Below are positions 9,763 to 19,808 of a stretch of DNA of 64,000 nt, one piece after another. Every line of letters begins with the position of its first letter. The stretch's first letter is position 1. The DNA is taken from assembly GCA_030581615.1 (NCBI GenBank), contig JAKTTT010000029.1, positions 124,001 through 188,000 on the forward strand, written 5' to 3'. Source of the stretch: Alloascoidea africana (Eukaryota; Ascomycota; Alloascoideomycetes; Alloascoideales; Alloascoideaceae). The notes under the pieces were generated by a model. The model did not search any database. It was not told the DNA's origin and saw nothing but the letters and a program-made list of their open reading frames with translations. The position numbers and the translations under genes are program-made.

Positions 9763-10774
9763 GATCACTTTGGCTGCGAAGAATATACGCAACTTTAAAT
9801 GTGCACAAATGCACAGAACAAACAGCGGCCAGTGGCTAATGATCCGGGTGAAAGTTCAACCTGAAGGAAGTTTCAAAGCTTTGCCTTTACTGGGACACTA
9901 TTACTACTTGTAATCTCTTTGCATTTCACGTTTCTTGTAGGTCTCAGAATGGCAAGTCTGGCTACTCGCCAATAAACCACATGGATTCGGTGCTGAAAAG
10001 GCTGGGACAAACACAGAGCAAGAAAGCCCGATTAAAAAGGAAATAAACCAGATCTACACAAACCTAACCAAGGCTATAAAACTTTGGATTGCACAGCAAC
10101 CTCATTGCTCTGTGCCTTCCTGACAAGAAGAAGAAAAGAAAAATCTGTCAAGGGATAGAGCAAAGTGCTATGTCAATTGCATTTGATGGGAGTATTGCAA
10201 GGAAATTCTAAGAAAATTATTGCAAGAAATTATCACAAAATAAAAGAAATTTGTCATGGGCGGAACCACAAGGATACAAATATGGGGTTGGAAGTTCCAA
10301 GTTCAATCATATGGCAAATTTTGCAAGAAATATAGAATTCAAAATTTTGACACTGGTGAAGTAACATGAGAGAGCAATAGCATCAACAGACCAATTGAGT
10401 TTTTCGAACACAAAACCTGGCTAAAATAACTCTCTGTGTGAATCAAAGAGCTTGTCTAGGAGGCATTGTGGTCTATCCTTGTCCATCTCAAGAAGTAAAA
10501 CACATGTACTTAGTTGCAAATGGGCCTAAGAAAACATGTACGCCCAGTTGCGTAGGGGTCTAGCACAAGATGGGAAATTAAGTCAGTTCATGATAGATGA
10601 ATTTGCCACATTCATTCCGAGCACTATGACTGGCTTTCCAACAAATCGAGTTCAATGGGCTTTCTCTGCTCCTCCATCAAATATGAAACGCAAAAATAAA
10701 CCCCAAAAAAAAACAAGCGAAATGCATAATCTCCTATGTGGTGACGATAAATTGGTTTAACCTCTAGCTTGAAC
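9763..10774. other. Intergenic between WBP2-like paralogues
   Basis: About 1 kb with no supported gene. A 74-codon plus-strand frame at 10536-10760 has no recognisable similarity and reaches into the 3' flank of the second WBP2-like gene; it is not called. Confidence 0.55.
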
Positions 10775-11335
10775 TCACCAAGCGTATACCATGCTTCCAA
10801 TCTTAATCATTTTACCTATAGGCATCTCGATGCCTATTTCGTTCAGACCCAAGGTCTTACTCAATTTTGTGAGAGAGTCCACAAGATCACAGGTTGATTC
10901 TCTATCTTTCAACTGGACCTCAAGTTCCCATATTCCTTTCTGATATTCATCTAGAGCCTCTCCAGAGTTGGGGACAAATGTGGTCTTCCAACTGACTGGA
11001 CCACGATAAGAGTATGCAGTTGAGTTGCTTCGTACCTGTCGGAGTGGTATTCCCAGTGTTCGGAATCCATCTTTCACATTGGTTGTCCCGTGTTGTTTGT
11101 CGCCTGTAGGATCATCCGGAATGTATACAATTCTTTGATCTGTTAGGAATAGTTTTCCATTCAGAACTTCAATCTTTTCTGATTTGCTGGTTATCCAGCT
11201 AAAGCCCTTTGGTGTTACCGGCCTGATGGCGACCAATTCACAAGAGAATCCAGTTGTGGTAACTACATTCTCATCAGGAAGAAGGACAAATCCATATGGA
11301 CTTGTTGGTGATTCAGTCACACAGTTAACAGACAT
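10775..11335 (-). CDS. WBP2/GRAM-like protein lacking the PPxY tail
   Basis: This 186-residue protein is the tandem paralogue of the gene at 8849-9469. It starts MSVNCVTESPTSPYGFVLLP (gene 1: MSVNWVMESSASPYGFVLLP) and keeps the GKLFLTDQRIVYIPD signature and the RTLGIPLRQVRSNS block. It diverges after the GRAM-like region and ends in a short hydrophobic tail (IKIGSMVYAW) with no PPxY motif. So it probably keeps the lipid- or protein-binding half but cannot recruit WW-domain partners the same way. The ATG at 11335 is the first in frame. The likely sequence of events is duplication followed by loss of, or failure to copy, the proline-rich tail. Confidence 0.82.
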   Translation of the reverse strand: MSVNCVTESPTSPYGFVLLPDENVVTTTGFSCELVAIRPVTPKGFSWITSKSEKIEVLNGKLFLTDQRIVYIPDDPTGDKQHGTTNVKDGFRTLGIPLRQVRSNSTAYSYRGPVSWKTTFVPNSGEALDEYQKGIWELEVQLKDRESTCDLVDSLTKLSKTLGLNEIGIEMPIGKMIKIGSMVYAW

Positions 11336-11436
11336 TCAGAAATAGTAGAAGAGAGAAAGCTGGCGAATTGCTGAGTTGGGAGAGGGAAGGAAAGTGGAGA
11401 GTGAGATGTGTTCGAATAAATAATATGCGAAGTGCA

Positions 11437-11442
11437 CGTGGA
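11437..11442. promoter_or_regulatory. CACGTG E-box upstream of WBP2-like gene 2
   Basis: GTGCACGTGG is about 102 bp upstream of the start codon, matching the element upstream of the paralogue. Confidence 0.45.
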
Positions 11443-13079
11443 GCTTTTGTTACTATGAGTTTTTATCATACACTGGTCTGTCAAATATTCATATGGAAAC
11501 AGTAGCCACAATAGTGAGCCTAACTTTTACTGGTGAAAGCTCAGAAGTCATCAGTGTTGTGAAAATGAAGTGTTGAGCTCTTTGTGTTGAAAATGCGATC
11601 AGTACATGCAGCTTTAAACTAACATCTCCCACAGCCGCCGGTTTATTTATGATCTAGGGTATATATATTTAAAAGGATAAAATATTGGTTAAAGTTGTAG
11701 AGGTTGCTCATTCTTACAGTAGGTGAAATGTTTAAACAAACAAGAAAAGACTATATAGTAATTAGATCTCATGAAATGCAATGTAGGGCAATTGATTGAC
11801 GAGGAACAATTTAGACTCTTGATCCGCATCCTTTTGTGTTTTGAAACAGGTACTCCATTACAAGAGATACGGCTATTGTCAAAAAAACCCAACTTGTAAT
11901 AGTATTTCTCAAATGGGAACCTTCTCAATCACCTCCTTTCTAACCAAATATATCAAAGCGCTTATCATTTATCCTAAAACCAAAACCTGTTCTTTTCCTT
12001 TTCATTCTAGCTCTCTAACGAGGTTCAGGGTTAAGCGCTCCGAAGGTTTCCCAGATCTATGCTGTCGGTCAAACTGTCTCAGACCAAAGCTCGTCACCCT
12101 CAAACCTGCTCCAACCAATTTGAAGAAATTTACTTCTGTAGAAGAGAGAATTTTAGTCGAGTTTATTCTCAACCTCGCTGGATGAGAGTTTTCTTCCCGG
12201 CCTTCCAGGGTTGAGAATATAACCAGTCTCATGATAACATCGGGAAGCACTGATAATTGGTAAACAGACTGCAACCACCTGTATTCTTGGTCTATCCGGT
12301 TTACTAAGGATGAATGATCTGATAACGCAACTGCAAGAGAAAGAGGCGCATCTCGAAGGTTGGCATTTGATGGACGCACGAGGGCAACTCATGGATCTCT
12401 TTGACACCTCAGATGCTCTCCAAGATTCATCTCAACCAATATTAATAAATTGAATTTCCCAATATCGGAGCAAGTTTCCAACACCAAATTATACTACTAT
12501 CTACATGGTACTTAAGGAAATCCTTTTCGTAAAAGTCAAATCTCTTTGAGAGGCAAACAAAACACTTAGCGAGAACCGTAGGGCTAAAAAAAAGGCTTGC
12601 TTAGGGAAAGAACATTTTGTTATCTGAGTTTGTCTTAAACAAGTTTTGAATGTAAAAGGACACTAGAAAAGTTTCCCTTTAGTATATGTGATCAATGCAA
12701 ACGTCCAAAAATGGATATTCATGCCAAGCATTGTTTCCTATTTTGGATTTAAGTGCATAGCGCTAAATAGAAAGGAAAAAGACAAGAAGCTAAATGAAAA
12801 CCTCTGTTGTACTATTGAAAGATACATGCTCTATTTATCCTTTTCCGGCTGTGATCTGTTTAACAAGTCATGCCAATACCAATTTATTTGAACTTTTCAA
12901 TACCATCAACAAATATCCAGCATTTAACAGCAAAGCTTACAATAGAATAATCGAAGAAAAGTTGCCTCCAAAACATGACCATCACGTCTGGAAGGACTGG
13001 CAACCGTGATATAGTTGCTGAAATCTCTATTATCAGTGAGGATCTTGCAAATTCGTTTCCCCCATTTACTGATCACAGT
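11443..13079. other. Long non-coding stretch, nothing supported
   Basis: Several short overlapping frames on both strands (for example 12002-12379 minus, 125 codons) show no domain, no credible start context and no splice pattern. The right end may contain older pieces of the retroelement remnant that follows. Confidence 0.5.
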
Positions 13080-13690
13080 TGATTGCAACGTTTCTGTAGA
13101 TATCGTTCACGCTCGCCGACACAGAGTACACTCATCAGTTCCTCGTTAACGCCAACCGGAAGCGTGCCAACTTTTGTTAGGTTGAGATTTTTCCATCAAC
13201 ACCAACTGACAGTCCCATTACAAGATCATCACCAAGAATTGCAAAACCTACAAAAGGTACTCGATAGTTATTCCCCCGATCTGTTTGCTCTTCCTCCCAA
13301 TAGCGAGTGCGACTATCGACTTCAATCAACACCTTCAAGTCCCGCCCTCTCATTAAATTTGCACCGGCAAGACAGTAGCTTCCTACAAACCGAAATAAAA
13401 AGGCTGCCTGCAGGATATGGAGTTCATTAGGCGTGTCGTGTACCACCAACACTTCACTAAGTGGTGGCCTACGCAGTGGTCTTTGTCGTGAAGAAACCTC
13501 ACTCAGAAAACAAATACCGTCTTGACTTTGCCTATCGTGCGTTAAACGAGTTCACAGTTCGTATCCCAACAGAAATCTCTCATCTACGCGAACCACTTTT
13601 CAATATGGGCAATGCAACCTCTTTGTCGATTTGTATTCCAGGGGAACAACAAATCTTACACAAGATGGTGTTTGGATATAAAAACGGTTG
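13080..13690 (+). mobile_element. Ty3/gypsy-type pol relic (reverse transcriptase region)
   Basis: Broken fossil of an LTR retrotransposon of the Ty3/gypsy family. The right part (about 13440-13690) shows reverse-transcriptase N-terminal features, including a KKP motif and YRALNEFTV, the equivalent of the family's YRxLNxxTV. The left part resembles the linker before RT (an LPP motif). Neither LTRs nor integrase were found nearby. It looks old and has several breaks. The limits are approximate. Confidence 0.65.
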
Positions 13691-14059
13691 AAACATGACA
13701 CATATTACGCAACAACGCGTAAAACTCAGCACCATCAAACAAACAAAAAGTTTCTCTCTCTCTCACTTTTTTTTTTTCTTTCTATCTTTCTTTCTTGTCA
13801 ACAAACATCATAATCAACGCTACAGTATTGTAAGTGAAATCATCACACTGTGATGATACTCACTTACTCATCCAAAAAGATATTGAAATGAAGGCGCTTG
13901 TTCATCGTTTGTAAGCGTTTGGAGATTACTGATTTCTTTTCTGCTTACAGATTCTGAACCAAGAGGGGCTTTTATACTCAACATCTTTGTGTATGTTCCA
14001 ATGTTTTCTCTGACTTTATTAACAAGCAAGCCTCTTGCAAATCAATAGGATAATTTATA
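13691..14059. other. RPS22 upstream region
   Basis: It holds a pyrimidine tract (about 13754-13798), the palindrome at 13830-13867, a TATA-like TTTTATACTC near 13970 and a possible short 5'-UTR intron (GTATGT near 13991, TTAAC near 14020, then CAAG). None of the Tbf1, Cbf1 or Rap1 motifs seen at the other ribosomal genes was found here. Confidence 0.5.
13830..13867. repeat. 38-nt quasi-palindrome upstream of RPS22
   Basis: GTAAGTGA pairs with TCACTTAC at the outside and ATCATCACA with TGTGATGAT inside, around a 1-nt centre and one small bulge: 17 of 18 arm positions pair. The short centre favours a protein-binding palindrome over an RNA stem-loop. It lies about 190 bp before the RPS22 ATG. 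Confidence 0.7.
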
Positions 14060-14452
14060 ATGACCAGATCATCAGTTTTGGCAGATGCCCTTAAGACAAT
14101 CACAAATGCGGAGAAGACGGGTAAACGACAGGTTCTCATTCGTCCTTCTTCCAAAGTAATCATCAAGTATTTGTCAGTTATGCAGAAGCATGGATATATC
14201 GATGAATTTGAATATGTTGATGATCATCGATCGGGCAAAATTGTGGTTCAGTTAAACGGTAGATTGAACAAATGTGGTGTTATTTCACCTCGTTTCAACA
14301 TCAAAATCGATGATATTGAAAAATGGGTGATTAATTTGTTACCATCTCGTCAATTTGGATACATTATTTTGACCACAAGTGCTGGAATCATGGATCATGA
14401 AGAGGCTAGAAGAAAGCATGTTGGAGGAAAGATTCTTGGGTTTGTCTATTAA
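14060..14452 (+). CDS. RPS22: 40S ribosomal protein uS8
   Basis: A single uninterrupted frame of 130 residues matches uS8 over its whole length: [19 protein letters not shown] at the N-terminus, the central [20 protein letters not shown] and the C-terminal [19 protein letters not shown] and GGKILGFVY. Length and ends equal those of yeast Rps22. uS8 binds helices of the 18S central domain early in 40S assembly. S. cerevisiae RPS22B has introns in the CDS and the 5' UTR; here the CDS has none, and a 5'-UTR intron is possible but unproven. Confidence 0.98.
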   Translation: MTRSSVLADALKTITNAEKTGKRQVLIRPSSKVIIKYLSVMQKHGYIDEFEYVDDHRSGKIVVQLNGRLNKCGVISPRFNIKIDDIEKWVINLLPSRQFGYIILTTSAGIMDHEEARRKHVGGKILGFVY

Positions 14453-14927
14453 ACGACAGTTTTGTTAATAGGGTTTTACAGAAAATATGTATTGACAAAA
14501 AAAGCATCGTTTCATGAAGTCTCCCATGTAAACAAAGAAAATGAAATAGTGTAAAATGAAATCAAAATAAATCAAAACCAAATCAGATAAAGTAAAACCA
14601 AAAAAAGCAGACTCTTGAAGTATTCGTCTTAAAACCCTGATTTTGAAGATCGTAAAGCCTTCTACTTAGCCAATATATGAACCCGAATGTGGTTTTTCTC
14701 AGGCTGCTGAGAATGCTCCTTGTTTCTCTTGCCATGTGCTCCAAAAGTGTACTGTCGTTTCAGCAATAGGCAGTGCTTTGCTAGAGCACCGATTTGCATT
14801 CTGTGCCTACTCCTACTAGACGTTGCGCCAATCCAAACGCATGAAATTCCTCTGGGAATGAAAAAAACAAGCAGCAGGATTCGAAAAAGCAATTTGATTT
14901 TGAACAAAAAAAAAAAAGGATGACGGG
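14453..14927. other. Convergent 3' flanks of RPS22 and the RING gene
   Basis: About 475 bp with A-rich blocks (14563-14606) and no supported gene. Confidence 0.6.
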
Positions 14928-16377
14928 TTATCTCGTTCCTGGAGCTATCTGATTTTCTATATCCGACGGTCGGTGTTGTTGTTGCTGCCATCTTAGTCTA
15001 GGAAAAGAGTAGGAACGAGTAATATGTGGGATTGATGCAGGAGAAAGTCTAAGGCTGAATCGGCGATCAATAATGTTTCTTTCATCTGTAATTGTGTGGT
15101 TATTGTTTAGGTGTACTGGTTGTGGTGAGTTGATAGTTGGAGCATTGTTTGTAGGATTGGGATTTGTTCCTGGTCTTTCTAATTCCTCTTGCTCTTGCTC
15201 TTGCTCTTGCTCTTGCTCTTCATCTTCCTCTTCCTCGTCTTCTTGATTCTTATCCTTGTTTTCAACAAGGGAATAAAAATCCATTTTACACAAGGGACAG
15301 AAGGTATTCCTCTTTGTAAACCAGGGATCTATACAATCCCTATGGAAGATGTGTCCACAATGTAGAACACGTACTTGTTCATCTGGTTGCATAGGACCGA
15401 TGCAAATTGCACAAGAGTCAATTTTGTAAATGTTGTGGGTTTCCTCTGTTCCCGTGAGTTCGTGATTATGATCATGATCATGATCATGATCATGATCGTC
15501 TTCTTTTAGTGATCCCGTGCCATTTCCATTCACTATAGTGGCCATCTCTATCGTCTCTGTGGTGACGAGAGATACGCGGTTACTTGGAGCAGTTGTTTCG
15601 TTTTGTTTCGGTTTTTGTCGCTGTTCAACGGAGACAATTGTGGTTGCATCGTGTTCGTCTTCTTCCTCGTCTCTGTGATCAGTCGTACCGTTTCTGGCCA
15701 CTTTGCGTATTCTGTCTCGGTCTTGATCTTGGTCAGAAATCTGCTTGCTTTGATGATTCCGATTTGAGGTGTTCCCACTTCCACTTGCCTCAGGCATGCT
15801 TTCGCCATGCCCATCCACACTATCGTGAAAATGGACCATGTTGACCTGGGATGCATTAGCGGATTCCTTTAAATCTTGGGCCTGTACATCTTTGTAGAGA
15901 CAGACGGGGAAAAGGTCCGCAATCTGCTCGGGTTTGAGCAGTTTTTTGTTTCTTTTCCTGGCTCTTCGCCTCTGTCTTCTCTGAGCTGCGGATTCCAAGT
16001 TTTCTCTAGTCCGGAGATCATTCATGTCGACCCCTGAAGCCAGGATTCTACGACGTTGTCGCTCGCGTGCATAGTTGAAACCAAACCAAAGGCTAGAGAA
16101 CAGTTGCGGGCTCTGTGTTAGTGAAAACTTGAAAACTTGTTTGGCAAACACTTGTAGATCGACAGAGCACAAAGTAACTGGATTTCACTTACAAGACTAC
16201 CAATATGACCACACCGATGGCAACTGCAATGTAGAACAGCGTGGAGGTGGACCTTGTGCTGATGATGTTGTTTGGGTTCGAGCCCGCGGTGCTTGAGGCC
16301 GTCGCGGACTCTGAAGCCGAAGCCGGGGTCGCCGCGGCAGATGCTGGAGTGGAAACGGAGGTTGTGGAGCTGGACAT
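14928..16377 (-). CDS. Membrane-anchored RING-H2 E3 ubiquitin ligase
   Basis: Exons 16377..16193 and 16092..14928 give 449 residues. A Ser/Thr/Ala-rich N-terminus leads into one hydrophobic segment (TLFYIAVAIGVVILVVF, about 46-62) that ends exactly at the splice; exon 2 continues LWFGFNYARERQRRR, a typical cytosolic stop-transfer. The RING-H2 is at about 288-331: CAIC, then LHCGHIFHRDCIDPWF, then CPLC (C3H2C3). A His-Asp repeat precedes it and an Asp/Glu/Gln run follows. The C-terminus has Ser-Arg motifs. The intron uses GTAAGT, branch CACTAAC and acceptor CTCTAG; a second in-phase acceptor (ACAGAG, 7 nt after the branch) would add six residues. It is probably an endomembrane or vacuolar ubiquitin ligase; I cannot name an orthologue. 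IOC4 lies 61 bp upstream on the same strand. Confidence 0.8.
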
Positions 16378-16438
16378 TATTGGCACGAGCAGCAGCGGCG
16401 AAGGAGGGCGTGGAGAGGAGCGACTGCCGCCGGATATA

Positions 16439-17788
16439 TCAGCCCGGGCCTGGCCGGGGCGCGGACCCGGGGCTCTGTGGCTGTGCTGTCGCTGCTGTCT
16501 CTGCGGGTCCGGGTGCAGCAGCCAGTGTTGTCGTTCCGGACGCTGTTCCGGCCAGGCCGCCGATCCGGCGTTCGGCGGCGACCAGCGCGCAGATGTGGTA
16601 CAAACAGTGCGGGACGGGGGCCAGGCGGGCGCGCAGCGGCGGGTCGAGTTCGGGCTCCATCCGGCGCCAGATGGCCCAGATGGTGTCGAGCCGGGTGCGG
16701 TGCCACACGTCCCGCCACGCCAGGTGCTGGCGCCCCAGCCACGCCACAAGCTCCAGCGCGTCCTCCATCGCGGCACTGGCATTCGAGTCGAGGTCCAGCC
16801 CGTACAGCAGCGCCAGGCTCTCGCGCGCGGGACGGGGCCCATCGCTCACCTTCAGTCCCAGATCCACTCCCTCCGTGCTGTCGGCGCCCACGGAGTCCAG
16901 AAACGAGTGCACAGCCTTGATGACATCGGCAGTGTCCTCTTCTTGCGGCTCCTGCAGAATGACTTGGTTCTGGATCGCAAACCGTAGTTTCCGCGCTGAC
17001 TCCGCTATAACCTTCTGGCGACTGGCCGTCTGAGCCTTCAGCTCTGCCAGCCGCGCCCGGTGCCCGTCCGCCACGCTCTGGTCCAGCATCGCCCTGACCT
17101 CTGTCGGGTCCGGCTGCTCGAACGCATACTCAACTTTCCTGAATCGTTCGTACTGCGGCGGATTCAGCCCCACTGTATACGACTCGTTGAGTTTTTGCAC
17201 CGTTGTTGTTGATAACTTCTTTTTGCATGATGATCCTGATCCAGGCGGTTTGCTATTTGTCAGGTACTGTGCACACTGGGTGCTTGTCAAGGGCTGGGCC
17301 TCCGTCGCCGTAATCCACGAGCTTATCATGTGTTAACCATAATTACTGCCAATACCAATACCCCACAAGTGAATTGAATTGAATTGAATTGAATTGAGCA
17401 GATATACTTACTAGGACTGGTCTGCAAAGAACCGCACACACACTGCTTCACTACCTGTCTCCACTGAAGCGTTCGTGACACCAGTTTTGATTCTTTTTTT
17501 CCCATCTCTTGATCCGTTCCCTCTGGCCCTTGACTTGGACTTTGATTTAGACCTAGGCTTTTGCGCACATACGTTCTTGGGCAAAAACCGCTCTTCAATA
17601 ATCTTTATACGGTTAGTCCTATATCACCCTTTGGACTCTATCAAACCTACCATTGCTGGCCATGGCGGGAACCCCTTAACCTTAGCCAACACCACCTGGC
17701 CCCCACAAAGCCTTGCGCCTGCATCTTCTGTCTTGTTGTTGATGTTCACGTTGCCGCTGTCTTTATCCAGACGCCGCTTCGGTGCCAT
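16439..17788 (-). CDS. IOC4: IOC4-like PWWP-domain chromatin protein
   Basis: Three exons, 17788..17651, 17602..17412 and 17321..16439, give 403 residues. Exons 1-2 build a PWWP domain: QVVLAKVKGFPPWPAM joins IIEERFLPKNV, then a basic Ser/Lys insert, then EAVCVRFFADQS joins YSWITATEAQPLTS. This order (VKGFxxWPAMII, LP, then VKFFxDxSYxWV and LTS) matches S. cerevisiae Ioc4, the H3K36me-binding subunit of the Isw1b remodeller. Intron 1 is 48 nt (GTAGGT, branch GACTAAC, acceptor TAAAG), intron 2 is 90 nt (GTAAGT, branch GTTAAC, acceptor ATAAG). The C-terminal half is helical and very GC-rich (16.2-17.1 kb), like the Ioc4/LEDGF-type C-terminal domain in position. An ATG at 17329 looks like a start but lies in intron 2. 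Confidence 0.82.
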
Positions 17789-18050
17789 TTTTGTCCAACA
17801 AAAGCCTCCTGGAGCTGCTCACCAGACACAGAAATAGACGCAAAGAGAGGGTAATCTGGGTGAGCGCCAGAGTGCCAGGCCAGCCCGGCCCGACACCCTA
17901 CCCGATCCCGACCAGTTCCGACACCGACACTTGCTATGTGTGGTGTGTGTGCGTTGGCATGGCAACCCCTTCTTTTCTTAAACACAAACATACACGGCGG
18001 AAATGCGTCGCGGAGCTCCTTTTCGCTCTCCACACAGAACTAAAACCACC

Positions 18051-19334
18051 ATGAGCGTTAACCTAAGATCTTTGAAAAAGGGCGAGCTGGTCGAGCTGGC
18101 AGACTCGCTGGGGCTAGAGTAAGCACATTCCACATCTTCAATTTGCATTCTTGCATCACCATAATACACATGTGTGTGCTCTATCTAACACCACCATTGT
18201 TTTGCGGCTGCTTGTTTAGTTCTTTAGGCGTCAAAGCTGTTCTCGAGACCCGTATTGTTGATTTCTTGGAAGGAAATCGGGGATTGGCTTCGGATTCGCG
18301 TTTTTCAAAATTCTTTGCATCTCCTAGAAAGTCGAGATCTCCTCGAAAGCAATTATTGCCCAAGGCCGGGCCGCAGAGCCTCGTATGTACTTGTCATTTT
18401 CGTATTTCTTTCAAACCTGCATGTCTCTAACATCTGATATTTTTTTGGGGTGGGGGGATTACTATAGACACACAAAGCCAAAGCTGCTGTTGCTAAAAGC
18501 TTTACTTCCGATGATGATGAGGAAGAAGATGACGATCAAAAGTCCACCGAATTGATTGAAAACTCCATAAGTGGCTCAGACGGCGACGATGATGAAGATA
18601 TTGATGAACATGAAGATAACGATGAGGATGAGAATGAGAATGAGAATGAAAGCGAGAATGAAACTGGAGGTGAACACAACCTGTCCACAGTCAAACAAAA
18701 ACTCTCCGATTTCTGGAACTCGACTCTCGTACCAAAAGTAACCACTTTGAAAGAGGATTTGGTCGACACTGCTCTTGACTTTGACGATTCCGTTCGCACC
18801 TCCTTGAGCTCCACCACAGCGGTTAACGTCACGGGCTCTACTCTCGAGGCCTTCTATCTCATCAACACCTTGGCCCCGAGAATTCCTCTGGACTCCTTGA
18901 TCACCTCCGTGTCCAATGGCACTCTGAATGTCCCTTCATGGTTGGGATATATAAAGATTAACGACCCCAGAGTTCTCAAGGGCCTCGAAATATACTCTGT
19001 TTTGGGATTCTGGCTCTTTGTCCAAGTGGCTTTGCCTCTCTTGATTTCTTACTACGTCAACTTTATTGCAATTTCTGCATCCAAAGGTGGTAAAAAAACC
19101 AAATCCAAATATGCCAAAAACATATTTGATCCGTTGTCCTTTAACATTGCGAAAGTGTTGATCGCTTACTTGTTGTTCAAAGGATCTCCTTCTATCTTGG
19201 GTTCAACGGGAAATAACCAAACTTGGAACTTTGTTGTCAATAATGGTAGACTTCTCAAACTCGTACTGGGCGAAATCCCTTTTATCGGGGGTCTCATAGG
19301 TATGATTGTCGCGGTTTATGTCGCTCTTCTCTAA
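18051..19334 (+). CDS. SAP/HeH-motif membrane protein
   Basis: Exons 18051..18118, 18220..18382 and 18468..19334 give 365 residues. Exons 1-2 join into a SAP/HeH-like helix pair (SLKKGELVELADSLGL-D then VKAVLETRIVDFLEGN), normally a DNA- or chromatin-binding motif. Then come a basic SPRK segment, a long Asp/Glu run (about 92-130) and, in the C-terminal half, hydrophobic segments: WLFVQVALPLLISYYVNFIA, IAKVLIAYLLF and a terminal IPFIGGLIGMIVAVYVALL. The layout recalls HeH/SAP proteins of the inner nuclear membrane but could also be organellar; I do not recognise an orthologue. Intron 1 (GTAAGC, branch TCTAAC, acceptor GTTTAG) and intron 2 (GTATGT, branch CTCTAAC, acceptor TATAG) keep the frame. 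It is divergent from IOC4 with 262 bp between the starts. Confidence 0.78.
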
Positions 19335-19808
19335 TGATGCGACTATTTATCTGCCCTAATCTAAATCTGAATCTTAACTGGAACCTGAACCTGAACAACT
19401 AATTACTCTGTTTTTGTCTCTTAACTCTTACTCTAATTTTTATATCTTTATCTCTACTCTACTCTACTCTACTCTTCTTCTTATTCCTTCTTTTATTCTT
19501 ATTCTTAGTATTACTATTAGTATTATTCCTGCCCGTAGGACGAAAATGAAATGCAAGGTGTATTTTTAACAAGCTGTTCTCCCGTAGCACATACTAAATG
19601 TACCATCTCTATCATCGTGCACATGCCGTCCACCGCACTTGTGCCACAAAGCTCACACCCACCCCCGACACGACCTCCCCCCAAGTCTCTCATGCAGGCC
19701 ATCTCATTTGGATCAAAAAGAAAAACATTTTCAGCTCTTATATCACCACCCCTTTAGATCCCGTGTATACCACTCCACCCCTTTCTCTCTCCACACAAGT
19801 TTCCACAC
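19335..19808. other. TOM70 upstream region with CTCTA microsatellite
   Basis: It contains TCTAC/CTCTA pentamer repeats (about 19451-19474) and T-rich DNA. Short plus-strand frames here overlap TOM70 in other phases and are not genes. Confidence 0.55.

Noticed and set aside
12002-12379. 125-codon minus-strand frame, and opposite-strand frames at 11841-12185
   Set aside because: No domain or codon pattern; sits in a gap with a retroelement fossil nearby.
13830-13950. Box C/D snoRNA in a possible RPS22 5'-UTR intron (TGATGAT and CTGA boxes)
   Set aside because: The flanks of the boxes do not pair as a terminal stem, and TGATGAT is explained as part of the palindrome.
16189-16987. Several long frames on both strands in the GC-rich island
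   Set aside because: High GC removes stop codons from all frames; only the IOC4 and RING frames have domain support and splice signals.
17326-17598. Minus-strand 90-codon frame overlapping IOC4
   Set aside because: It is IOC4 exon 2 and intron 2 read in the wrong phase; the PWWP frame explains the region.
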